Assembly: GCA_022510385.1 (NCBI GenBank)
Contig: JAFLTQ010000024.1
Location: 1 to 35,320, forward strand
DNA length: 35,320 nucleotides
Reading direction: 5' to 3'
Source: Muribaculaceae bacterium
Lineage (GTDB): Bacteria > Bacteroidota > Bacteroidia > Bacteroidales > Muribaculaceae
In this document: in pieces, positions 25,824 to 35,220 of the stretch
Layout of the letters: each line of letters opens with the position of its first letter
Numbering within the stretch: the stretch's first letter is position 1
The notes under the pieces: generated by a model
Database searches by the model: none
Seen by the model: only the letters and a program-made list of their open reading frames with translations
Told to the model about the DNA's origin: nothing
Position numbers and translations under genes: made by a program

Positions 25824-25853
25824 TGAGGGAGTGTCAGCAATGGCGCTCTCTCA
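25824..25853 (+). terminator. Probable terminator of the SusCD operon
   Basis: TGAGGGAG pairs with CTCTCTCA (one G-T pair), followed by TGCTTTAA. The T-run is weak. The rest of the gap 25770-26087 has no gene; it holds an AT-rich stretch (25915-25970) and then the rimP promoter and leader. Confidence 0.6.
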
Positions 25854-26001
25854 TGCTTTAACATCCTCCGGATTCTTGGATTACGTATGACAAACAAAAC
25901 AGCAAGAAAGAGGAGATAAAGTTAAAAATAATATATAGAAGTTAAATATATTTAATAATGATATAGACATCAGTCTAAGAAAAGGGTAGAAGCGGCTTTA
26001 T

Positions 26002-26033
26002 TTTGAGAGAATCAATAAAATTCACTATATTTG
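26002..26033 (+). promoter_or_regulatory. Promoter of the rimP-nusA-infB-folK operon
   Basis: TTTG at 26002-26005 and TATATTTG at 26026-26033 are separated by 20 bases. This matches the Bacteroidales primary sigma consensus TTTG-N19/20-TAnnTTTG exactly. Transcription should start near 26040, leaving a leader of about 48 bases that contains a GC-rich hairpin. Confidence 0.85.
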
Positions 26034-26046
26034 CAAAAGAATCCTT

Positions 26047-26077
26047 GGAGGAGGCGTCAGTCTCCTCCTCTTTTTTA
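26047..26077 (+). promoter_or_regulatory. Terminator-like hairpin in the rimP leader
   Basis: GGAGGAG (26047-26053) pairs with CTCCTCC (26062-26068), followed by T-C-TTTTTT. It has the form of an intrinsic terminator but lies downstream of the promoter and only 11 bases before the rimP start. It could be an attenuator, for example for NusA autoregulation as known in E. coli, or the 3' boundary of upstream read-through. Mechanism is inferred. Confidence 0.6.
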
Positions 26078-26087
26078 GGAACACGAG

Positions 26088-26552
26088 ATGATAGATGCTA
26101 AAGAGATAAGAGACTTCGTGGAGGGTCAAATCGAGGGGAGCGATCTTTTCCTTGTGGATGTAAGGGTGAATCCCGGAAATCTTATAGAGGTAGAGATCGA
26201 CAGCGATTCACCGGTGTCGATAGAGGAGTGTGAACGCCTCACCCGGGCCATAGAAGAGGCCTTCGACCGCGACAAAGAGGATTACACCCTTGAAGTGGGG
26301 AGCGCCGGGATCACCACCCCCTTTAAAGTGAAAAGGCAATATCAAAAGAATATCGGCAGAGAGGTGGAGGTGATTGCCTCAAACGGCAAGAAATATAACG
26401 GCATCCTGAAGAGCGTTGACGACGATGGCTTCTCTATCGAGAGCAAGGAGAAATTGAAGAAACCGGAAGCCAAGCGCCCGGTTGTGGAGTTCGTGGAACA
26501 TAGGTTCCCATTTGCAGAAGTAAAACAAACGAAACATATATTGAAATTCTAA
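26088..26552 (+). CDS. rimP: Ribosome maturation factor RimP
   Basis: This 154-residue cytoplasmic factor is needed for 30S subunit maturation and matches RimP in length and motifs. The N-terminal domain contains DLFLVDVRVNPGNLIEVEID followed by SDSPVSIEECERLTRAIEEA. The family signature YTLEVGSAGITTPFK is at about 65-79 (usually EVSSPG, here EVGSAG). The C-terminal SH3-like domain ends VEFVEHRFPFAEVKQTKHIL. It is the first gene of the operon, only 4 bases before nusA, the arrangement conserved across bacteria. A short A-rich leader and the hairpin at 26047-26077 precede it. Confidence 0.93.
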   Translation: MIDAKEIRDFVEGQIEGSDLFLVDVRVNPGNLIEVEIDSDSPVSIEECERLTRAIEEAFDRDKEDYTLEVGSAGITTPFKVKRQYQKNIGREVEVIASNGKKYNGILKSVDDDGFSIESKEKLKKPEAKRPVVEFVEHRFPFAEVKQTKHILKF

Positions 26553-26556
26553 ATCT

Positions 26557-27804
26557 ATGGCTAAGAAGGCAGAGACGGTCAATATGGTCGACCGGTTCGC
26601 GGAGTTTAAAGAGCTCAAGAACATAGACAAGACAACAATGATCAGCGTGCTTGAGGAATCCTTCCGTAAAGAGCTTGCAAAGATGTTCGGAACGGATGAA
26701 AATTTCGACGTGATCATGAATCCCGATAAAGGTGACTGTGAGATATATCAGAATCTGGAGGTAGTGCCGGATGAAGCGGTGGAGGATCCCAACCGTGAAA
26801 TAGGGCTTACCGAAGCGCGAGAAATCGACCCTGAATGTGAGATAGGGGAGGATGTGTCGAAACAAATATATTTCGAGAAATTCGGAAGGCGTGCGATACT
26901 GAATCTTCGCCAGACGCTTCAGTCGAAGATCCTTGACCTCCAGAAAGAGGCCCTGAGCCATAAATTCCATGAGCTCGAAGGGGAGATTGTGACCGGCGAG
27001 GTGCATCAGGTGTGGAAACGTGAGGCATTGCTTCTTGACGATGAGCATAATGAGTTGATAATGCCGAAGGATGAACAGATCCCGAGCGACAATTTCCGTA
27101 AGGGGGATATGGTGAGGTGTGTTGTCAAGAGAGTTGATAACCCCACGACCAATCCTAAAGTGATAGTGTCGCGTACTGACGAGGCCTTCCTCAGAAGACT
27201 CTTTGAGCAGGAAGTGCCGGAGATTCATGACGGTCTGATCACTATCAGAGGGGTTGCAAGAATTCCCGGAGAGAGAGCAAAGATCGCAGTGGAGAGTTAT
27301 GACGACCGTATAGATCCGGTGGGCGCCTGCGTTGGAATCAAAGGTAGCCGCATCCATGGGATTGTGAGGGAACTTAGAAATGAGAATATCGACGTGATTT
27401 CTTATACATCAAATCCACAGCTTTATATCCAGAGGGCATTGAGTCCGGCAAGCATCTCCTCAATAAGGCTTAATGAGGAAGAGAAGAAGGCAGAAGTCTT
27501 TTTGCATCCCGACGAGGTGTCGCTGGCGATTGGAAAGGGAGGTATGAACATCCGGCTTGCCACAAAACTAACGGGCTATACAATTGATGTGTATAGAGAT
27601 ATAGAAGAGGGTGAGGAGGATATCTATCTGGATGAATTTGCAGATGAAATCGACACCTGGGTAATCGAGCAGCTCAAGAATATAGGCCTCGGGACAGCCA
27701 AGTCTGTATTGAATGCAAGCAAGGAGAAACTTGACCAGGCAGACCTTGAGGACGACACTATTGAACATGTGCTTGAGGTTATCAGAGCCGAATTTGAGGA
27801 TTAA
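26557..27804 (+). CDS. nusA: Transcription termination/antitermination factor NusA
   Basis: This 415-residue RNA polymerase-associated factor controls pausing, termination and antitermination. The N-terminal RNAP-binding domain covers about 1-130, then an S1 domain ([20 protein letters not shown] and onward, about 145-205). KH1 contains [19 protein letters not shown] near 260-278 and KH2 contains [20 protein letters not shown] near 322-341. The C-terminal acidic repeats of the 495-residue E. coli protein are absent, as is normal outside Proteobacteria. It lies between rimP and infB. Expression may be self-limited through the leader hairpin upstream of rimP, by analogy only. Confidence 0.96.
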   Translation: MAKKAETVNMVDRFAEFKELKNIDKTTMISVLEESFRKELAKMFGTDENFDVIMNPDKGDCEIYQNLEVVPDEAVEDPNREIGLTEAREIDPECEIGEDVSKQIYFEKFGRRAILNLRQTLQSKILDLQKEALSHKFHELEGEIVTGEVHQVWKREALLLDDEHNELIMPKDEQIPSDNFRKGDMVRCVVKRVDNPTTNPKVIVSRTDEAFLRRLFEQEVPEIHDGLITIRGVARIPGERAKIAVESYDDRIDPVGACVGIKGSRIHGIVRELRNENIDVISYTSNPQLYIQRALSPASISSIRLNEEEKKAEVFLHPDEVSLAIGKGGMNIRLATKLTGYTIDVYRDIEEGEEDIYLDEFADEIDTWVIEQLKNIGLGTAKSVLNASKEKLDQADLEDDTIEHVLEVIRAEFED

Positions 27805-27839
27805 TCGAAAAACTGAGAATAAAACCACCTGTCAGCAGA

Positions 27840-30800
27840 ATGCGAACAAAAATAAGTAAAATAGCCAATGATTTGAATGTGGGCGTAAATACTGTTGTGG
27901 AGTTTTTACGCAAACATAACATAGAGGTAGACAGCAATCCGAATGCGCGTATAGATGAAGATGCTGTGGAACTTCTGCGCAAAGAATTCAGCCACGATAA
28001 GGCAGTGAAGGCAAAGGTAGAGGGGAAATTGAATGAGCGTCGCTCCGACAGAACTGAAAAGACAGAGCGTCGCCAGCAACAAACTGTGGAAATTCCGCAG
28101 CAACAGCCTCAGCTGAAGGTGGTTGGAAAGATCAATCTCGAGGAGGCAAAACGTCCGAAACCTGTGGCAGAACCTGAGAAAAAAGATAAAGCTACGGCAA
28201 CTGTCAAGAAGGAGGATAAGCCACAAGAACCGGTAAAGGCGCCACAGAAGCCGGTGGAAACTCCCAAGGTGGTGGGTGACGAGAAGAAACCGCAAACCGT
28301 TCAACCTAAAGCAGAGTCCGGGGTCAGGCCACAAGATGAACCAAAGGAGCAGAAGAGGGTTGAGAAGCCGGAAGAGAAAAAGGAAACTCCTGCGCAACAA
28401 TCTGAGGAGACAAAACCTGCTCCGGCTCCCAAAAAAGATCAGGAAGTGGTTAAGCCGGTTGAAAAAGCAGATGTGGAGCAACCCTCTGCGAATAAAGAGA
28501 GAGAGCAGAAGCCTCAATCATCTAAAGAACCCAAAGGGAATCATCCGGCCGGAGAGGAAAAGTCGCGCCAACACGAGAATGGCGGGAATATGCGTAAGGC
28601 AGAACATGAGAGCTCTCGGGATGATGATGAGGATGTATTCAGATTAAACACACCGGAAGCTCCAAAAGAGCTGAAAGTGTTGGGTAAGATAGATCTGTCG
28701 AGCCTTAACCAGACAACTCGTCCGAAGAAGAAAGGTCATGGAGGCCGAAGCGAGGGCGAAGGAGGCAACGACAGGAAGAAACGTCGCCGCATCGGCAAGG
28801 AGAAGGTGGATATCGAGAAAGCTGCAGCTCAAGCCGGACTCCAAGGCGACGGAAAGAAAAAAGATGACCGAAGGGATCAGAATGACAGGAAGCGCGGCGA
28901 CCGCAAAGAGGGACATAAAGGTAAGAAAAATGAACGTCAGCGTCAGGATGATTATTACCAGGAAGATGTTCAGAAGCAAGTGAAGGAAACTCTTGCACGC
29001 CTCACGACCAAAGCGCCGAAAAAGAGCTTGAAATGGCGTAAGGAGAAGAAGGAGGCGATCCATAACCGTGAAATGGAGAATCAACGGCGCGAGGAGGAAG
29101 AGAGCAAGATTATAAAGCTCACGGAATTCGTGACGGCCAACGACCTTGCCAACCTTATGGAGGTGCCTGTAAACAATGTTATCGCCACTTGTATGAACCT
29201 TGGTGTGATGGTATCCATCAATCAGCGCTTGGATGCGGAAACAATCAACATAGTGGCAGATGAATTCGGGTATTCCACAGAATATGTGAGTGCTGAAGTG
29301 AGTGAGGCTATTGCGCCTGAAGAGGATAAGGAGGAAGATTTACAGTCTCGTCCGCCTATCGTGACTGTGATGGGTCACGTAGACCATGGAAAGACTTCTT
29401 TGCTCGACTATATCCGTAAGGCGAATGTGATCGCCGGTGAGGCGGGAGGTATTACCCAGCATATTGGAGCCTATAATGTGAAATTGCCCGACGGCAGAAG
29501 GATTACATTCCTCGACACCCCGGGTCATGAGGCATTTACAGCCATGCGTGCCCGTGGAGCGAAAGTCACTGATATTGCTATTATCATAGTGGCGGCAGAT
29601 GATGATGTGATGCCACAGACAATAGAGGCAATAAATCATGCTTCTGCGGCAGGAGTTCCTATGGTGTTTGCTATCAATAAGATAGACAAGCCGACAGCTA
29701 ACCCAGACAAAATCAAGGAGCAGCTTTCAGCAATGAATTACCTGGTGGAAGACTGGGGAGGCAAATATCAGAGCCAAGACATCTCAGCCAAGAAGGGTAT
29801 GGGAGTGGAAGAACTTATGGAGAAAGTGCTCTTAGAGGCCGAGATGCTGGAGCTGAAGGCCAATCCCGACAGGCTTGCCATCGGATCTGTGATAGAGTCG
29901 AGTCTTGACAAGGGTAGAGGGTATGTAGCGACTGTATTGGTGCAAAACGGTACACTGAAAGTTGGAGACGTTATCCTTGCCGGCACCCACTATGGCAAGA
30001 TCAAGGCAATGTTTAACGAGCGTAACCAAAGAGTGAAAGAGGCGGGTCCGGCTACTCCCGTGATGATCTTAGGTATGAACGGGGCACCGACAGCGGGCGA
30101 TACTTTCAACGTTCTGGAAACTGAACAGGAGGCTCGTGAAATAGCCACCAAGCGTGAGCAGCTCCAAAGGGAATTGGGTCTGCGCACCAAGAAACGTCTT
30201 GGTCTTGAGGAATTGGGACGCAGACGGGCTCTTAATGATTTCCATGAGTTGAACCTGGTGGTGAAAGGAGACGTGGATGGCTCTGTGGAAGCAATTTCGG
30301 ATGCGCTTATCAAGTTGTCGACTCCGGAGATACAAGTCAATGTATTGCATAAAGGAGTTGGAGCCATATCCGAGAGCGACGTGACCTTGGCTGCAGCTTC
30401 AGACGCCATTATAATCGGATTCCAGGTGAGACCTTCGGCAGCAGCCCGCAGGGAGGCCGAGAAGGAGGGCGTGGAGATCAGGCTCTATTCCGTAATCTAC
30501 AAAGCCATAGAGGAGGTGAAGGATGCCATGGAAGGCCTCTTGTCGCCTGAAATCAAGGAGGAAATCACCGGAACGGCAGAAGTGCTCCAGACATATCATA
30601 TATCGAAGGTTGGAACTATTGCCGGTGCAATAGTACGCGACGGTAGAATAAAACGTTCGAATAAAGTCCGTGTGATCCGCGACGGTATCGTGATTTATAC
30701 CGGAGAACTCGGTTCTCTCAAGCGTTTCAAGGACGACGTCAAGGAGGTTGTCTCAGGTTATGACTGCGGACTCTCCGTGCAAGGATATAACGATATCAAG

Positions 30801-30854
30801 GAGGGAGACCTCATAGAAGGATTTGAGGAGGTTGAGGTGAAACGCGGGCTCTGA
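27840..30854 (+). CDS. infB: Translation initiation factor IF-2
   Basis: This 1004-residue GTPase places initiator tRNA on the 30S subunit. Residues 1-55 form the IF2 N-terminal helical domain ([20 protein letters not shown]). About 60-420 is a low-complexity Lys/Glu/Pro/Gln-rich linker. The G domain has G1 GHVDHGKTS at 512-520, G3 DTPGHEAF at 559-566 and G4 NKID at 613-616. Domains II, III and IV follow, with the C-terminal end carrying the fMet-tRNA-binding C2 region ([20 protein letters not shown]). The ATG at 27840 is 35 bases after nusA. The stop and the next start share one base (TGATG), so folK is probably translated by reinitiation. Confidence 0.97.
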   Translation: MRTKISKIANDLNVGVNTVVEFLRKHNIEVDSNPNARIDEDAVELLRKEFSHDKAVKAKVEGKLNERRSDRTEKTERRQQQTVEIPQQQPQLKVVGKINLEEAKRPKPVAEPEKKDKATATVKKEDKPQEPVKAPQKPVETPKVVGDEKKPQTVQPKAESGVRPQDEPKEQKRVEKPEEKKETPAQQSEETKPAPAPKKDQEVVKPVEKADVEQPSANKEREQKPQSSKEPKGNHPAGEEKSRQHENGGNMRKAEHESSRDDDEDVFRLNTPEAPKELKVLGKIDLSSLNQTTRPKKKGHGGRSEGEGGNDRKKRRRIGKEKVDIEKAAAQAGLQGDGKKKDDRRDQNDRKRGDRKEGHKGKKNERQRQDDYYQEDVQKQVKETLARLTTKAPKKSLKWRKEKKEAIHNREMENQRREEEESKIIKLTEFVTANDLANLMEVPVNNVIATCMNLGVMVSINQRLDAETINIVADEFGYSTEYVSAEVSEAIAPEEDKEEDLQSRPPIVTVMGHVDHGKTSLLDYIRKANVIAGEAGGITQHIGAYNVKLPDGRRITFLDTPGHEAFTAMRARGAKVTDIAIIIVAADDDVMPQTIEAINHASAAGVPMVFAINKIDKPTANPDKIKEQLSAMNYLVEDWGGKYQSQDISAKKGMGVEELMEKVLLEAEMLELKANPDRLAIGSVIESSLDKGRGYVATVLVQNGTLKVGDVILAGTHYGKIKAMFNERNQRVKEAGPATPVMILGMNGAPTAGDTFNVLETEQEAREIATKREQLQRELGLRTKKRLGLEELGRRRALNDFHELNLVVKGDVDGSVEAISDALIKLSTPEIQVNVLHKGVGAISESDVTLAAASDAIIIGFQVRPSAAARREAEKEGVEIRLYSVIYKAIEEVKDAMEGLLSPEIKEEITGTAEVLQTYHISKVGTIAGAIVRDGRIKRSNKVRVIRDGIVIYTGELGSLKRFKDDVKEVVSGYDCGLSVQGYNDIKEGDLIEGFEEVEVKRGL

Positions 30855-31261
30855 TGAGTGTCGTTTATCTCAATATCGGGAGTAATTTGGGCAACCGAGA
30901 GGCTCTGATAAATAGGGCAATACTCCTGATATCCGAAGAATTCGGTTACTACTGTTTAAGCGGGTTTGTTGAATCAGAACCATGGGGGTTTGAGTCGGCA
31001 AACCCCTTTCTTAATATAGGGATGGCTATTAAAACCGACAGGCATCCTGAGGAGGTGTTGAGGATTATTCAGGGGATTGAAAAATCAATTTCGGGGAAGA
31101 GCCATCGAGACGAGAGAGGACAGTATTGTGACAGGGAGATAGACATAGATATAATGCTTATAAAGGGGATGGAATATCATTCTGCAACGCTTGATATTCC
31201 ACATAAGCACCTTTTCGAGAGGGAGTTTTTTCTGAAACCTCTGAGGGAATTGGAGGCGTAG
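30854..31261 (+). CDS. folK: 2-amino-4-hydroxy-6-hydroxymethyldihydropteridine pyrophosphokinase (HPPK)
   Basis: This 135-residue enzyme transfers pyrophosphate from ATP to 6-hydroxymethyl-7,8-dihydropterin in folate synthesis. Visible motifs are the N-terminal VYLNIGSNLGNRE, the pterin loop ESEPWGFESANPFLNIG and the catalytic segment HRDERGQYCDREIDIDIML, whose paired Asp residues bind Mg2+. IPHKHLFEREFFLKPLREL closes the fold. It is about 25 residues shorter than E. coli FolK (159) but lacks no obvious motif. Its start overlaps the infB stop, so it ends the rimP-nusA-infB operon. It converges with dnaX with only 17 bases between the stops and no strong terminator. Confidence 0.9.
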   Translation: MSVVYLNIGSNLGNREALINRAILLISEEFGYYCLSGFVESEPWGFESANPFLNIGMAIKTDRHPEEVLRIIQGIEKSISGKSHRDERGQYCDREIDIDIMLIKGMEYHSATLDIPHKHLFEREFFLKPLRELEA

Positions 31262-31278
31262 AGTCGGGAGAGTTGGGG

Positions 31279-33147
31279 CTACTCTAATTCGGCGTCTATG
31301 GCTTTCAAGAATTTAGCAAGCTCTGTATTCTCCTCAATTGCCATCTTCAAAAATTCTTTAGGATTCAATTTCTTTTCTCCGTCGCCCTTCTCGGAGATCT
31401 CAACTCTTAGGATTATATGATCGTTTTTGAGTCTCCCTTTAAAAAAGTCTGTAAGTTGTGGCAAAGCGGACTCGAAAGCCTGTTTCTGAGCGGGATGTTC
31501 CACCTCAACTAAAAATTCTGTTTCAGAAATTTGTTTGGGAGAGGCGTTACGCATTGCAGCCACCAATATCCTTTGATCGGGATTGGCGTTTGCAAATTCT
31601 TCCCATACGGCAATGAGTTCCTCAAGAGTAAACGGTGAGTTTTTGGGACCTTCGTCGCCTGTCTTGAATCCTGAACGGTGGTTTTCTGAAAGCCGGAAAC
31701 TGGTGAATTTTTTGGGCTGCATTTTATTGGCGCCCCCGGCAGGTAATACTTTTGTCTTTATCTCTGTCGCCGGTTCTTTTACTCCGGAAAATTCCTCTTT
31801 TACTTTACCAACTGAATCTGATCCGTAGCTTCGGCTTTTGGTTGCCGTTTCTTTGGATTCCTCTTGCTGTCTTAAATTTTGAGGAGTCTGAGCCTCGTGA
31901 CTATTGGCCGGAGCGGCTTGAGGCTTGTGGAGGCCCTCCGGCGCCACGAAAGGGGACTGTGGCGGTTGTTGTTGAGGAGGTCTGTTGGCCATCCCCTGAG
32001 TCCGGCCTGATACTTCTGCCGGGGAAGGAGAGGCGGGCTGAGAGGCATGCAAAAGCCGGCTTAACCTGATGAGGGATAATTCGACAAGCAAGCGTTTGTT
32101 GCCGGAAAGGCGATAATTGAAATCGGCATCGTTAAGGATTTTCATGGCGGCATAATACCATTCTGCCGGCAGCGACGGGGCCTGGGCAGTATATTTTTGA
32201 GCCCATTCCTGCGATGTTTCAAGCAGCCCTACTGTGCGCGGGTCGGCACAAACCATAAGATTCCTGATATGTTCTGCGAGTCCGTTTATAAAAAACTGAG
32301 AATCGAATCCTTTATCTGTTATCTCCTTATACGTGAGGAGCGCGGAGGCAACATTTCCGGCTCTGAAGATATCTATTAATTTGAAATAATATCCCTGATC
32401 AAGCACATTTAAAGCCTCGATTGTACCTTGATAGGTGACTTTGCCGGAAGTTGAGGCCACAACCTGATCAAAAATCGACAATGCATCTCTCATGGCTCCA
32501 TCAGCCTTTAGGGCTATGACCCCCAAAGCCTCTCTTTCTGCTTCGACACCCTCGTTTGATGCTACATAAGCGAGGTGGTCGATAATGTCGTTGACAGTGA
32601 TTCGACGAAAATCATAGACCTGGCATCGGCTGAGAATGGTAGGGATCACCTTATGGCGTTCTGTGGTGGCGAGAATGAATACCACATTCTTCGGGGGCTC
32701 CTCAAGTGTCTTTAGGAAAGCATTAAACGCATTGTTGCTGAGCATGTGGACTTCGTCGATGATGAATACCCTGTAGCGACCATCTTGAGCCGGAATATTC
32801 ACCTGGTCGGTGATATTACGGATGTCCTCGACTGAATTGTTGGAAGCGGCATCAAGTTCCACGAGGTTGAAGGAATTCCCGCGTTCTATAGCCTTACATG
32901 ACTCACATTCGCCACATGCTTCACCGTCGGGAGTGGGATTAAGACAATTAATAGTTTTGGCAAAAATTCTCGCACAGGAAGTCTTGCCGACTCCCCGGGG
33001 GCCGCAGAAAAGATAGGCTTGTGCAAGTTTACCCCCCAGAATAGCATTTTTTAAGGTTGCCGTCAAGGCCCGCTGACCTACAACAGTCTGAAATGTTGCA
33101 GGCCGGTATTTACGCGCCGATACGATATATTGGTCGTTGGATGCCAT
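31279..33147 (-). CDS. dnaX: DNA polymerase III gamma/tau subunit (clamp loader)
   Basis: This 622-residue AAA+ ATPase loads the sliding clamp and links the core polymerases. Walker A is GPRGVGKTS (49-57) and the zinc module has Cys68, Cys78, Cys81 and Cys84. Walker B is VFIIDEVHML (127-136) and sensor 1 lies in FILATTERHKV (158-167). Residues about 175-365 form domains II-III. A Pro/Gln/Ser-rich linker (about 375-470) leads to a tau-like C-terminal domain (about 485-600). I saw no obvious slippery site for a shorter gamma form. It is read away from the cobalamin adenosyltransferase gene and towards folK. Confidence 0.96.
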   Translation of the reverse strand: MASNDQYIVSARKYRPATFQTVVGQRALTATLKNAILGGKLAQAYLFCGPRGVGKTSCARIFAKTINCLNPTPDGEACGECESCKAIERGNSFNLVELDAASNNSVEDIRNITDQVNIPAQDGRYRVFIIDEVHMLSNNAFNAFLKTLEEPPKNVVFILATTERHKVIPTILSRCQVYDFRRITVNDIIDHLAYVASNEGVEAEREALGVIALKADGAMRDALSIFDQVVASTSGKVTYQGTIEALNVLDQGYYFKLIDIFRAGNVASALLTYKEITDKGFDSQFFINGLAEHIRNLMVCADPRTVGLLETSQEWAQKYTAQAPSLPAEWYYAAMKILNDADFNYRLSGNKRLLVELSLIRLSRLLHASQPASPSPAEVSGRTQGMANRPPQQQPPQSPFVAPEGLHKPQAAPANSHEAQTPQNLRQQEESKETATKSRSYGSDSVGKVKEEFSGVKEPATEIKTKVLPAGGANKMQPKKFTSFRLSENHRSGFKTGDEGPKNSPFTLEELIAVWEEFANANPDQRILVAAMRNASPKQISETEFLVEVEHPAQKQAFESALPQLTDFFKGRLKNDHIILRVEISEKGDGEKKLNPKEFLKMAIEENTELAKFLKAIDAELE

Positions 33148-33179
33148 CAGTCTTTTTTATACTTTTACAACTCTTTCTG

Positions 33180-33187
33180 CAAATATA
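33180..33187 (-). promoter_or_regulatory. Candidate -7 element for dnaX
   Basis: On the minus strand TATATTTG matches TAnnTTTG exactly, 32 bases upstream of the dnaX ATG. The nearest TTTG upstream (33211-33214) is 23 bases away, slightly more than usual. The rest of the 150-base divergent gap is very AT-rich, and I find no convincing promoter for the plus-strand gene. Confidence 0.55.
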
Positions 33188-33297
33188 ACTCTTTGTGGGC
33201 GTAATATTTTCAAAATATATTATAAAAATATACTCATGTCGCAACAATATTGCAGTTTAAACGTTTTAACTTTTGAAATATCAGTTATTTTTTAATC

Positions 33298-33864
33298 ATG
33301 GCAAAGTCACCGATATATACCCGTACAGGCGACGGGCCCCTTACTTCTATTATAGGAGGGGACCGTATCCCGAAATATTCGTTGCGTCTTGAGGCTTATG
33401 GAACAGTGGATGAACTTTCCTCTTTCATTGGGAATCTTGTTGCCGACGACGCTGTGATCGACGAACAGAGAGTAGACCTTTTAAAGGTTCAAAACATGCT
33501 TTTCAATATAGGAGGCTATCTGGCCACACCTCCGGCCATCAGGAAACCTGAAGTGGCCGGCCTTTCGCAAGAAAACGTCGAGGATATGGAGGGATGGATA
33601 GATATGATGGATGAGCAACTTCCTAAGCTGAATAATTTTATTATTCCGGGGGGATGCGAGGCATCTGCCAAAGCCAATATGGCGCGAACCGTGTGCCGAA
33701 GAGCCGAAAGAAGAGTGCTTCAACTGGCTGCGGAGGAGGAGATCAACCCTCTTGTTTTCGCCTATCTCAACCGCCTTTCCGACTATCTTTTCGTTATCGG
33801 CAGATACCTCAATAAATTTGCCAATTATAAGGAGATAGTGTGGCAGAAACCTGAAAATCTCTGA
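33298..33864 (+). CDS. PduO-type cob(I)alamin adenosyltransferase
   Basis: This 188-residue enzyme transfers the 5'-deoxyadenosyl group of ATP to Co(I) corrinoid to make adenosylcobalamin. PduO-family motifs are in order: IYTRTGDGPLTSIIGG (6-21, ATP-binding), LEAYGTVDELSSFIGNL (31-47), NNFIIPGGCEASAKANMART near 112-131, VCRRAERRV near 132-140, and YLNRLSDYLFVIGRYLNKFA near 155-174. Length matches the family. No other cobalamin genes are nearby, so it probably serves corrinoid salvage. It is divergent from dnaX. Confidence 0.93.
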   Translation: MAKSPIYTRTGDGPLTSIIGGDRIPKYSLRLEAYGTVDELSSFIGNLVADDAVIDEQRVDLLKVQNMLFNIGGYLATPPAIRKPEVAGLSQENVEDMEGWIDMMDEQLPKLNNFIIPGGCEASAKANMARTVCRRAERRVLQLAAEEEINPLVFAYLNRLSDYLFVIGRYLNKFANYKEIVWQKPENL

Positions 33865-33932
33865 TTAGTTATTTAACTCGGTAACCAACGATTAAAAAAC
33901 TTTAGACGAACAACTAAAAAACCACAAACGAT

Positions 33933-34154
33933 ATGTACTGGACATTAGAATTAGCATCAAAACTCGAAGACGCACCTTGGCCAGCCACCAAGGAAGAACT
34001 TATAGATTATGCAATGCGCAGCGGTGCCCCGATGGAAGTGATCGAAAACCTTCAGGAGATGGAAGACGAAGGTGAAACCTACGAAAGTATCGAAGAAATC
34101 TGGCCCGACTACCCCTCCAAAGACGACTTCTTCTTCAACGAAGATGAGTATTGA
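33933..34154 (+). CDS. DUF2795 small acidic protein
   Basis: This 73-residue acidic protein starts MYWTLELASKLEDAPWPATK and contains EELIDYAMRSGAPMEVIENL, then EEIWPDYPSKDDFFFNEDEY. This matches the DUF2795 family, which is widespread and highly conserved in Bacteroidota but functionally uncharacterised. It has no signal peptide and is probably cytoplasmic. It lies 68 bases after the adenosyltransferase gene, has an A-rich leader (ACTAAAAAACCACAAACG) and is followed by its own strong terminator. Confidence 0.9.
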   Translation: MYWTLELASKLEDAPWPATKEELIDYAMRSGAPMEVIENLQEMEDEGETYESIEEIWPDYPSKDDFFFNEDEY

Positions 34155-34184
34155 TAAGAAATTGCACTAAAATTAACAATTAAG

Positions 34185-34220
34185 TCCCTAATAATCATCA
34201 AATTATTAGGGATTTTCTTT
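34185..34220 (+). terminator. Rho-independent terminator after the DUF2795 gene
   Basis: TCCCTAATAAT and ATTATTAGGGA form a perfect 11-bp stem around CATCAA, followed by TTTCTTTT. The flanking bases to 34278 are AT-rich with no further gene, and the convergent HipA-like gene ends at 34279. Confidence 0.9.
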
Positions 34221-34278
34221 TGTTTGTCCAATAGTCATTTGTAGCCTTAAATAGCCTTATTTGTTTGGCTAAATTTTT

Positions 34279-35220
34279 TCAGAGTATTTTTCTAAGATTT
34301 TCCTTAATTAGTTCTTTATACGTATCTTTCATGTCAACAGGTATAAACGATATATCTATAAAATCGAGCCACTTTTCTTCAACTTTCAAAAATTTCTTGA
34401 AAATATTATTGATAACCTTATCGTCCAATCCTGATGATTTCATTGCAACAATAAAGTCATCTTTTTTAATTTTTCTTTTTTTACCATTTAAGGTTAATGC
34501 CATTTCTTCCTCATCTTCCGGAATCACCAATGTCGTCGATACCATGTCATAGCCTGGAGTAAGTTGATAATAATTTGAATTCTTCGAATAAAGAGAGAAG
34601 TTCTTTAAATGCATGTCTGCATTTCCGGTAATCCAAGAAAACAAAACTTGTTCCCAATAATTCACCACATCTAATTTTGGAGCTGAAGAATATTTTAATA
34701 TAGTTTTGGCTATCTGTTCGTAAGATCCTTTATATTTATACTCAGTAAGTCTTTCAGTTAATTGACACATATCTTCCATTGGAAGCTTCGTTCCATTTTC
34801 TGTACGGTCAATCCTTCGAGTAAGATATCCTAATTTCCCATCTGCAAATCTAATCAAAGAATGAGGCACTACATTAATTTTAGCTAATTCTGCAAGATGC
34901 ATTGTTAGATCTTCAATTTCCGGCAGTGATTTATAGAGTTCCGTTTGAGGTTTTAGAATATATCTTCCCCACAATCCTACAATAGTAAATCTTTTGGAAT
35001 CTTTTTTCTTCCCTTCAAAGATATCTAAAGACAATTTTGGTTGAACTCCGGTTACAGTAGTTTGAGCTCGGATTACTTCATTTGCAAGATCAGCTATTTT
35101 GTCATGGGTATATGGAAGTTCCGGTGGAGTAGTTGAACCGAAGATTTTTTTCGAACAGGATTTATGAAAATCTTGTTCTTCTCCTTCAATTTCTTTATAA
35201 CAATATAAGCACTTTTTCAT
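34279..35220 (-). CDS. HipA-type serine/threonine kinase toxin, split form (HipT-like)
   Basis: This 313-residue HipA-family kinase is probably the toxin of a type II toxin-antitoxin system; known members phosphorylate aminoacyl-tRNA synthetases. It lacks the N-terminal subdomain of the roughly 440-residue E. coli HipA; that part is encoded separately just upstream. A CxxC...HxxC ribbon (Cys4, Cys7, His19, Cys22) opens the protein. TTVTGVQPKLSL (54-65) is the Gly-rich loop region, with TVT at the place where HipT has its phosphorylatable SIS. RYILKP holds the probable ATP-binding Lys90. GYLTRRIDR is at 131-139, GNADMHLKN (199-207) holds catalytic Asp202, and PGYDMVST holds metal-binding Asp225. 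All kinase residues look intact. The DNA is more AT-rich than the housekeeping genes beside it, suggesting transfer. Target unknown. Confidence 0.88.
   Translation of the reverse strand: MKKCLYCYKEIEGEEQDFHKSCSKKIFGSTTPPELPYTHDKIADLANEVIRAQTTVTGVQPKLSLDIFEGKKKDSKRFTIVGLWGRYILKPQTELYKSLPEIEDLTMHLAELAKINVVPHSLIRFADGKLGYLTRRIDRTENGTKLPMEDMCQLTERLTEYKYKGSYEQIAKTILKYSSAPKLDVVNYWEQVLFSWITGNADMHLKNFSLYSKNSNYYQLTPGYDMVSTTLVIPEDEEEMALTLNGKKRKIKKDDFIVAMKSSGLDDKVINNIFKKFLKVEEKWLDFIDISFIPVDMKDTYKELIKENLRKIL

Noticed and set aside
26434..27357. A 307-residue minus-strand frame opposite nusA
   Set aside because: It lies wholly antisense to a well-supported nusA gene, and its His/Leu/Arg-rich composition is typical of a shadow frame.
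27906..28517. Leu/Arg-rich minus-strand frame resembling a membrane protein
   Set aside because: It is the complement of the low-complexity Lys/Glu/Pro linker of infB; the hydrophobicity is a coding artefact.
31262..31278. Bidirectional terminator between folK and dnaX
   Set aside because: Only a 5-bp AGAGT/ACTCT pairing is visible, too weak to call.
31279..33147. Programmed frameshift in dnaX giving a gamma form
   Set aside because: I did not find a convincing slippery A-run followed by a stem-loop and an early stop in the shifted frame.
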